Origin: Branchiostoma floridae
Lineage: Eukaryota > Chordata > Leptocardii > Amphioxiformes > Branchiostomatidae
Direction of reading: 5' to 3'
NCBI RefSeq assembly: GCF_000003815.2
Contig: NC_049980.1
Location: 13,329,986-13,393,985, forward strand
DNA: 64,000 nt
The position numbers and the translations under genes were made by a program. The notes under the pieces are model-generated. The model had not been told where the DNA came from and searched no databases. It was given only the letters and a program-made list of their open reading frames with translations. The first letter of the stretch is position 1; each line of letters opens with the position of its first letter. Of the stretch, positions 56,201 through 64,000 are shown in pieces.

Positions 56201-57389
56201 CTGTCTACAGTGACCACCTAGCTACAGAGACCGGTTGTTGTCTTGGGCAGTTTTGAATAGTCAGAGCAAGAAGTAAGGGTAGAACTCTAATAAAGCTTGT
56301 TGTCGTCTGTGTTGTTCTCAGGCCGTTTGAGAGGACAATCACCATGCAGAAGGACAGCTCCAACCACATTGGCTTCGTGTTCAAGAACGGCAAGATCACA
56401 GCCATTGCTAAGGACACGTCTGCCGCTCGGAACGGTGTTCTGATCGAGCACCAGCTGATCGAGGTCAACGGACAGAACGTTGTTGGACTGAAGGTACAGT
56501 TAGTTTGTTGTCTTTATCTTTAATGTAAATTTGTATAGTAAAAATTGATGGTTGTATCTTGTGATAGAATATTCTCACATGTATAGAATTAATTGCCAAT
56601 GTGCCCTTTTACCAAAGACTGTTTGGTGGTGCTTTTGTCACTTGTACATGCACTAGACTTACCATATGTACTTCATTGGGGTTGAAACATGATGCTTCAG
56701 ATAACTGTAGTTTAGATGATTGAAAATGATTGTTTTTCATTGTTAAGTAGGGTATGAAGATGATCCTTATTGTCGCTAACAGTTGATGTTTGTCTTGTCT
56801 TGTCTTGACAGGACAAGGAGATTGCTGAGATCATAGCAGCAGGGGGACCGACTGTGACCATCACCATCATGCCCACCTATGTGTACAACCACATTGTCAA
56901 GAAGTAAGTCTTCCTATGCACATGTTGTCATACTTTTATGAAATCATATACATGACTGTATTGTAAATCCATTGTCTTGCTGGGGCTTACAATGTAAGTT
57001 GTTTAGGGGAACAGTTTTTTCAGTGTCATGCTGTCAAAATAATTCTGTAGTACATTTAAACTCAAGTGGATGAAATTTGAAGAAAAAAATCAAATACCTT
57101 ATGAAAACGTAGTTCGTGAAATGCTTCCAGAAAGGCATAAATTTGATTGGACAAGTAAGCAGGTTATGGCATTGTCTGAACACATTGTGAAATATGTTAT
57201 TTTCATTGCAACATTTAGCATCAGTGTGAATACATGTACTTCTATTAAACTAACCTGGATGTAATTGTTCCCTTGAATTCCATGTGTTCTGGAATGATCG
57301 TATGTAATCTAACAAAACATTCTCCCATCCCCAGCATGGCAGACAGCCTGGTGAAGAAGATGATGGACCACTCCATTCCAGACCTGTAA
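53279..57389 (+). CDS. SDCBP: Syntenin (PDZ1-PDZ2 scaffold protein), 326 aa, eight coding exons
   Basis: Exons: 53279-53329 (5' UTR part from 53252), 53757-53919, 54309-54406, 54930-55103, 55748-55923, 56322-56493, 56812-56903, 57335-57389. All have GT-AG sites and consistent phases, and they sum to 981 nt. Syntenin binds syndecan and other receptor C-termini at the plasma membrane and endosomes, and binds ALIX in exosome formation. The start MSLYPSLED matches vertebrate syntenin-1. Two ALIX-type LYPSL motifs (residues 3-7 and 74-78) flank a repeat with YPTQ four times (exon 2). PDZ1 has the carboxylate loop IGLR (153-156); PDZ2 has IGFV (237-240), next to the well-conserved FKNGKIT. It is ~28 residues longer than human syntenin-1 because of the YPTQ repeat. 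Which vertebrate paralogue it is closest to was not tested. Confidence 0.95.
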
Positions 57390-59213
57390 ACTGCTCCTCA
57401 CAGGACTCCAACATCAGGGGAAGATCCACGCAGGGTTCCCAACAACTACTGCTTGTTTAAATTTGTACATTTCTCAAGTAAAGGAAGAACACTATTATCT
57501 AGTAAGCATCAATGGAAGCTGATATAAGGGCTGTACTCCTGTATAGTTAAAAACTGTGGCTTATATATAGACTAGTGGCATGTATGTGATTTCACCATGT
57601 GCAGGCCTGGTATATTCCTATATTCATTTTCAACTGGATAAAGTAAGAGGTACATGCTGCGAAATGAAGAAAAATGAACACCTCAATATGATGAATCTTT
57701 TGTGTGTTAAGTCTGTCTCAAAACTATCTTAGAGCTGTACTTGCTAACAGTATTCTTACTATTGTAGGTTTTCATCCACAATATTTTGACACAGGTTACA
57801 AAAATACAGTAGGATACAAGGCAAAACTGTCATTCAGAATGGTAAGATAGAAGTTACTTTAATTGTTACAGTAGATTTTGTTGTGTTTTGCTCAGAAAGG
57901 GTGAATGTTTTAAATTCTATGTGTGCATGTTTCATGCAATGGCAAGGCCTCCAAATGACATGTCTAGGGTTTGATAGATCGTGGAGTGGTCAGAATTTTC
58001 CTAGTAACTTTCTGAAAAGATGAAAGAAGCTGGGTATGGACATAATTCATTCCATGATTGTAGTTAATATGTCCTATATAGAGTAACATTGGAACAAAGG
58101 TCTTGATATGATGCAAGAAGCAACAAGTTTGGAGGCTGATAACCTATAAACTGTCTACTAGGAAAGAGTTTTAAAAAGGTATGCCTTATTGTTGGCTTAC
58201 AGCTGTCCTTAAATATGTTTCTAATCAACTAACTTAAGGGATTTTAGTGAATTATTGTTAATTGTGTGTGAGAATTTTGATATGATTTTATACAGGATTT
58301 TGTTGACCTCTAAGTAGGTTGACTTGATGAAAAAAACACATTATTGACCAAAGTTTGTACAGAATTAAAGCTTTAAGGAAAAGTCTCTTTTGTGTCATGT
58401 GCCTTTACATCTACAAAGTTCTTTTCTACTGTATACATGAAACTTACTACAATTTTTCTCAGTATGTGTACTAAAGAGTGAGGTTAACTGCTATCTTGGC
58501 AAGGATAGTGCATAAAGGTTTACCAATCAACATTTTGTCCTTCATGTATCTGTAAAGAATCTTAAATTTTGACTTTCATTATAAGTCAATGTCAAATAAA
58601 GTCAAAAGTGCTCTAAACAGCAATCATCATATCTTGTTTTCACTGCAATTATCTTGTACCAATACTGAAAGTTTTTGTCTTCTTCCCATTTGTGAGTAGA
58701 TTCTTGCTAGTTTTCTTATTATATATAATAAGTATTTCATTACATAACGTGCTACTGTAACTTTGTCTTAGAAAGTACAATGGCAACATTTTAAAGAAAA
58801 TGCAGGATGTTTGCCTCTTAGTAATTTGTCTTTTACGTTACTAATAAAGGTTCTGCAATTGCAAACCTGTAATTACCAACACTGGTTTTGCTATCAGATA
58901 ACTCTCATTGTTCATACTCGCTGGAACAGCTGATATGTGATGTCACCAGCAGTTCTAAGCTCTGATTGGTTCATGACAAGAAGAACACTCCAGCAAACAC
59001 TATATGATTAACCTTCGGGAAACAATTAGGAATTTTGAAATCAAGTGATACTGGGTACTAGTTTTTCTTAATATTCTTGTTTTCTTTTTCCATTAGTCCT
59101 TTTTAATGTGTTTACATGTACTGTTGGCACAAAGTTCGTTTCATGAGTTCTTTTTATAAAATGAGTTCACAAATTCTACAATATGTTTCACACATGCTCT
59201 TGTTTGAAATAAA
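57390..59213 (+). other. Syntenin 3' UTR with alternative polyadenylation signals
   Basis: AATAAA occurs at 58595-58600, 58843-58848 and 59208-59213. The sequence is AT-rich and free of repeats, as expected for a long 3' UTR. Which signal is used cannot be told. Confidence 0.5.
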
Positions 59214-60383
59214 ACACAACTCCAGGTTGAATATCAAATAGAAAATTGATTATGCTATCATATATGATTATGTATCTCAAAATTAAGCAATGTTTCAAAA
59301 GTAGAATTAAAGGAAACTCTTACATTTTAGGCAGTATCTGAGATTGTCAAAGCACTCTTCACAAGTAATAAGCTAGAGACAAAGTCTCCTAACTACTAGT
59401 CACAACTTCACAAGAAGACCACTGACATAAAATCTGGTCTATTTGGACATACAGACATCATTCTCAATGCTTGTGCCAATACCTGAAGGTTTGTAAATAA
59501 TGACACATTAGTTGGATTGTCTTCATAGCTATACATAGTGGATGATATAAATTTTGCCTTAAATGGATGCAATATTACACACAAGTACATTGTACATAAG
59601 TAGCATTGAGTATGGTGAGTCCACTGACTGGCCCTCATACATACATCCTATGATATGTGGGTGTTTGGACCTATTGGCAACAAACAGCCAAATTTTGCCC
59701 CATGTTTTTCACTATTTGGAACCAAATCAATTCAAACTACGTTCCTCTCTGAAAGGAGTAGAAATAATTTCCAAGAATGTGTAGTGAGGTACAAAACATT
59801 ATATGTGCCTGCATATACATCCAACAGACATTGTGCAGTATCTTAACTTCTACTATACTAAGTATGAACTTGAAGAGGCATAAACTAATAGATAGTCTGA
59901 ATCTTTAGGTAAACTGGAAATAATATATGTACATGACAGATCTAGAAACACTTAATCACACAGAACACTTCATACTGCAAAACACCTGTCTTCTCCACTA
60001 CATTCTCACATTCACTGTTTCTTTCTATTTTGTTTCACACACGGGTCAGTTTGCTTTCCACTGTGCTATGTATACAGAATATTTAGAGCATGAGAAAAAG
60101 ATGCAAGTTGAACAAAAAGATATATTCAACATTTATGAGCAACTGTTATTCACCTCCTGACCACAACTTTGTTCTGGTGCTATACACAACTCCCTTCAGA
60201 ATCATCCACGGATTCCATGGGTCCTACTAGCATGTCCTGAGTTGGGCTACATGTTGAGGTAGTGTATTCTACCACCTCTGCCCCCTATGCTAGTGAAAGG
60301 CCGAGACTCATGCCAAACAGACAGCAGTACTTTGTGATGATGTAATAGTTACTACATTGTACAATGTTCAACAGTACACTGGC
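59214..60383 (-). other. Probable 3' UTR of the ankyrin gene and intergenic gap
   Basis: It follows the stop codon of the ankyrin gene on the minus strand. No clear AATAAA was found on that strand, so the end is unknown. It contains a let-7-type seed match, CTACCTCA (minus strand, 60262-60255). Confidence 0.4.
60255..60262 (-). promoter_or_regulatory. let-7-type 8-mer seed match in the ankyrin gene 3' UTR
   Basis: The minus strand reads CTACCTCA 120-130 nt after the stop codon. This is the perfect 8-mer target for let-7 family microRNAs, which are conserved in bilaterians. One 8-mer can occur by chance. Confidence 0.35.
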
Positions 60384-61353
60384 TCATACTGTTGTCTGGT
60401 AAGATGGTCTCGCTTTCATCAAAAACTCCGCTATGACATCATACCCGGCATCTCTTGCCAGCTCTGCTGGGGTCTGTCCCTCCTGAAGATATCAAGGACA
60501 AAATAAATCTATTGTCATAACCAAAGCAATTTAAATCATTTAGATACAGTAAACATTCATACAAACTTTATGAAATGCATACAAATTTCACAAAAAATTA
60601 TGCCCAAAAAATGCAAACACAAGGAAATATATCTGTCTCCTTTTACTCTTAGAATGTTTCAGAACCTTACAAAGTATATTGAATGGGTACAAAAGACAAA
60701 CGTTGAAGATAAAACACAAATACTATCATCATTGCCTTATTTTTCAGGTTGACATTTGCTCCTGCAGCTACCAAGTCCTTGACGACTTTCAGGTGCCCAA
60801 ATAAAGCTGCAGCATGTAAGGCACTTTCCCCATTCTGGTGAAAAAATATTGAGCATTGTTTAATCCATCTTTGCAAACCATGGCACATGTTTTATACAAA
60901 TTAAAACAATTAGTAAGACTAGATACCATTTTAAGTCTAATTTGATAGCTGTAACTCAATGGTCAGGCAGAAACTACAAGTGAGCCTTACACATCGTATA
61001 CAATGTAACGTGTGATGTCTTAGGGAAGAGATTATGATTTGGTAAAATCGCAGATACTACCAATTCTACCAGTTAAGAGATCCCAATTGGAGCCACTGTC
61101 CAGAGAGGCTATCAGGATCCAATCAGGATGCTAAGAATTTATAAAAATGGTGTTGCATAAATCCTACAATTGAAGTCAATCCATAATTGATCTAAATGAC
61201 ATGCATTAATGTCAAATGTTGTTAATTAGATATATTACATTAGGAGATACTACTCACATTTAAAAGTTCAAAAGTGGCCCCATGGTTGACCAGACTCCTA
61301 GCAACCTCCACATGTCCTTTATGTGCTGCTTTAAACAGAGGAGTAGCTCCATC
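60384..61353 (-). CDS. Ankyrin-repeat protein, ANKRD29-like, C-terminal exons (5' end not found)
   Basis: Exons on the minus strand: 61353-61258 (DGATPLFKAAHKGHVEVARS...), 60834-60736 (NGESALHAAALFGHLKVV...NLKNK) and 60482-60384 (EGQTPAELARDAGYDV...QTTV, TGA 60386-60384). Each is 96-99 nt, one ankyrin repeat per exon, all phase 0. Conserved TPL/SALHAA helices and the final TPAEL match the C-terminus of vertebrate ANKRD29 as I remember it, including the short NG at the penultimate repeat. Ankyrin repeats mediate protein binding; the role of ANKRD29 is not known to me. The intron between the last two exons appears to start with GC (AAG|GCAATG). Upstream exons should lie above 61353, probably beyond the window. 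Confidence 0.85.
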
Positions 61354-61848
61354 CTGTACATACAAAATACAAGCGTGAATCAACACTCCTTTGCATCAAG
61401 TACTTTGACCAGTTAGAGTAACAGCAACTGTATCCTATGAGCAATATACTATTTGTACATGTACAATCAGAAGTACTTGACTCATGGTGTCATTTTACTA
61501 CGATCACAGAGTACCTGGTCTGTGATATTTAATACCAGTACACTGCATGTCTTACATATGGTATCCCACCAGCTTCCCTATGGAATGATCATTATGATAA
61601 TGATAAGATTAATGTAATTTGCATGTGCTATCTCATCCCCAGCCCTCCCTTGTCGTGTACACTAAAACACACCCAGTAACTTTCTAGCGAGGACAGGTCA
61701 ACGACAATTACTACGGTGTGAATAGCCCGAATGAGTGGCGGACCATTCTCACCCTGTCTATCATGTAAATGTCATAAACTCACACCAAGCAGGCACTGTG
61801 CAGGAGTTCACACAAACAGTTCAACTATATAACCTCCCTGTTCTATTT

Positions 61849-61930
61849 AGGCCACACCAATTTAATTCGTTGGTTCTCGGAATCGCTGCTTCAAAAAATC
61901 GCAAAACCAAAAAAAAAAAAAAATTTTTTC
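61849..61930. mobile_element. Single end of the AGGCCACACC MITE family
   Basis: AGGCCACACCAATTTAATTC is followed by 'gttggttctcggaatcgc' and an A/T-rich run, identical in layout to the left end at 22038. The matching right end was not found. Confidence 0.6.
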
Positions 61931-62159
61931 TACCCAGGCTATCTGAAGGCTGCAGTTTTTCAATAAGTTGATAGGTGTCTCTCTTTGAAGTTGTGACCTA
62001 AGTGATCATGTGACGGAGATTAGCCAATCAGAAGCATCAGTCTTAAAATCAAAATGGCGCCACCAGAAAAATAGAAGGGGAAGGAGTACTGGAGTCGGAT
62101 AATTTTGAGTACAAATTGAGTAGAATTGGAGCTTGAAGAAGTGTAGTAGAAGGTAGTGC

Positions 62160-62395
62160 AGTAGCGGATCCAGGAAAGCCACATTTTTGCCGGGGCGCCG
62201 AAGGCGCCCGGCTTTGTGCCCGGTTTAATGGTTCGTCCTTGGATGGGTCTGCTATGGTCGCAAAATGTACCGTGCGTTTTTACGACAATTCTCAGCCCTT
62301 CTCAGCCCTTCAAATAAACGCAATGTACCGTGCGTTTTTACGACAATTCTCAGCCCTTCTTAGCCCTTCAAATAAACGTTGTAAGAATACTGTTT
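62160..62395. repeat. Transposon-end-like 'agtagcggatccagg' and a ~57-bp direct repeat
   Basis: 'gcggatccaggaaa' resembles the right end of the element at 36774-37674 (inverted 'gcggcggcaggaaa'). Nearby 'atgtaccgtgcgtttttacg' and 'acaattctcagcccttct' occur twice in tandem (about 62267-62322 and 62323-62380). Confidence 0.5.
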
Positions 62396-62550
62396 ATCCA
62401 TGACCTCTACTCGTACAGAAAACATTGCAGCGCTCATTAGCAAAGTCTAGGAAAGGAAAATGTTTCTTGATTTGCAGTAAAACACTGGTCATGTAACATT
62501 TGAGGAGTTGTCGTTAAATCGCACGGTTCATTTTGCGATAGCGTTGACGG

Positions 62551-62775
62551 GTCCGGGTATTTAGCGGAATAACCCGGAATAACCCGGAATAACCCGGAAT
62601 AACCTTAATAAAGGATGAAAGCTACCGAAATACAGTGTGCTTTGATAAGTTAAGATCGCAGAATGCAATATTTTGGCATAAAATAATGTATATATGGCCA
62701 TGGGAACAAGAAATATTACGGTTATTCCGGGTTATTCCGGGTCATTTCGGGTTATTCCGGTAAATACCCTCACGG
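62551..62775. mobile_element. Short MITE with AACCCGGAAT tandem ends, 10-bp direct flanks
   Basis: GCGTTGACGG occurs at 62541-62550 and 62776-62785. The inner ends 'gggtatttagcggaataaccc' and inverse 'gggttattccggtaaataccc' pair. Each end contains two to four 10-bp units (aataacccgg). The outermost few bases do not pair well. Confidence 0.65.
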
Positions 62776-62906
62776 GCGTTGACGGTGCGGAGGAGGTGAG
62801 ATTTTTATCGTGCAGAAATTGGTACAGTTTGTAAAGTTATCTTTCTGGAATTCGGATGTATTAAAATATAACATTACATTCTAAGGCGTAGTGTCATGTG
62901 AGTAAA

Positions 62907-63164
62907 ATGAGCACGACATTTGACGAAAGATTTTGTGGAGGGTATACAGTCAAGTTTATTGTGCAACGATTGGAACAGTTTACGTGCGGGTGGGAGGGGG
63001 GCGTGCGTCTATATATGCAGCTGCAGGAGGTCCTGCAGGACATTTTCGATCGTAAGAGTAACGTACAATTTGAAAAGATAGTGATCATGAATTCGGACAC
63101 ATTGAAACATATTTCCAAGGAACGGTATATAGTTTTTTTAGTAAAACCAGTGTGTGGGGATTGA
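62907..63164 (+). CDS. Unrecognised ~85-aa ORF, low confidence
   Basis: ATG at 62907 (MSTTFDERFCGG...). No domain is recognised. Parts of its DNA recur in degenerate form at 62815-62885 and 63205-63310 ('ttgaaaagat', 'cattaaaacata'), which suggests a decayed repeat rather than a gene. Confidence 0.12.
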   Translation: MSTTFDERFCGGYTVKFIVQRLEQFTCGWEGGVRLYMQLQEVLQDIFDRKSNVQFEKIVIMNSDTLKHISKERYIVFLVKPVCGD

Positions 63165-63671
63165 CGAGAATTTAGATAGTTTAATGGTGCACTGTGCTTG
63201 AGCCGATGCGAGGCATTATGCAGGGCATTTTTGATTGTAAAAATATCGTACAAGTTGAAAAGATGGATCGGATTCTAATACATTAAAACATACATTTCCA
63301 AAGAATAGTAGAAAACAACGGATTGTAGCTAACTGTTAAACAATCAGCAAAGCAGTTGGCAAGATGTCACACCTGAACTTTTGTAGATTTTTGCTTTTTG
63401 TTGGTACTAGTAAGATGTTATGTGATCAAGACAATATTTTCTTTCTGTTTCAGTGACGCCTTAGACTGTTCTCTGCTATATATACAAGTGACACAGTAAT
63501 ATACAGAAACTTACAGCTAGCAAAAGTCTGTACTCAATAAGATTTTACACAGTACACATTTATACTTCTTCTGCTGAAATCTACGCATTACATTTTGCAT
63601 CCAACCAAAGAGGTTTGAAAGAGAGTCCTTGATCCAACCAAATTAGACCTTGAGACCTATTAACAGATCAT

Positions 63672-63925
63672 TGATCACTGTGCATTTTGCACATACCAGA
63701 CTCAATCGTGCCACTGAGCACTGCATTTTGCACACACCAGACCAATTGTGCCACTGAGCACTGTGCATTTTGCACACACCAGACCTATCGTGCCATTGAG
63801 CACTGTGCATTTTGCACACACCAGACCTATCGTGCCATTGAGCACTGTGCATTTTGCACACACCAGACCAATCGTGCCATTGAGCACTGTGCATTTTGCA
63901 CACACCAGACCAATCGTGCCATTGA
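63672..63925. repeat. 42-bp minisatellite, six units
   Basis: Units read 'gtgccattgagcactgtgc', 'attttgcacacaccagacc' and 'tatc' or 'aatc'. Since 42 is a multiple of 3, four to five frames stay open and give a 14-residue repeat, but there is no sign of a gene. Confidence 0.93.
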
Positions 63926-64000
63926 AGAAAACCTGAAATTAGGTTAATGGGTTTGGACGACCTGCCGTCTGCTGTTTTTCGGAGGAGCGCACTTTTTTTT

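Noticed and set aside
60250..60285. let-7-like precursor ('tgaggtag...ctaccacctc')
   Set aside because: The arms pair only a few bases and the mature sequence differs after the seed. It fits better as a target site on the other strand.
63643..63947. Repeat proteins on both strands
   Set aside because: 42-bp units keep several frames open. No start context, domain or splice support.

Overview
The window looks like an invertebrate deuterostome nuclear genome, most likely amphioxus (Branchiostoma). The basis is a spliced syntenin-type gene and a spliced ankyrin-repeat gene, very low coding density, AT-rich introns, a fragment resembling RAG2-like kelch protein, a CR1-like LINE with a 2A-like motif, and many short terminal-inverted-repeat (TIR) elements. 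The species is an inference; no sequence search could be run. Two 100-N assembly gaps are present (6663-6762 and 46485-46584).

Layout. 1-2.4 kb holds dispersed repeat fragments. 2.4-24.45 kb ('copy 1') and 36.22-45.93 kb ('copy 2') are two same-orientation copies of one locus, about 99% identical where they align. They differ by large insertions and deletions, and several of these have exact target-site duplications, so each copy serves as the empty site for the other's transposons. Both copies carry two candidate minus-strand exons of one gene (tentatively ARID4-like, Tudor-type N-terminus). These exons are far more diverged between copies than the introns around them. Between the copies lie a LINE relic, a 5S-rRNA-derived SINE, a frameshifted RAG2-like kelch exon (26.36-26.95 kb) and a run of short elements with clear TIRs and target-site duplications. 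Copy 2 contains an almost complete LINE (39.51-43.47 kb) whose single ORF is broken only by two TAG codons. 46.2-49.95 kb has a second LINE (ORF1 plus endonuclease), whose 5' side runs into a head-to-head array of ~194-bp repeats, many with a perfect CRE (TGACGTCA).

From 52.6 kb the window is single-copy and genic. Syntenin (two PDZ domains, 326 aa, eight coding exons on +, with a noncoding first exon and a CRE-bearing promoter) ends at 57389. It is tail-to-tail with the 3' half of an ANKRD29-like ankyrin-repeat gene on the minus strand (60384-61353), whose 5' exons were not found. The last 2.5 kb contains more short repeats and a 42-bp minisatellite.

The host genes do not form an operon or pathway. 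Syntenin is a membrane/exosome scaffold and the ankyrin protein is of unknown function. Most of the window is transposon-derived, and its main value is the record of transposition left by comparing the two duplicated copies.
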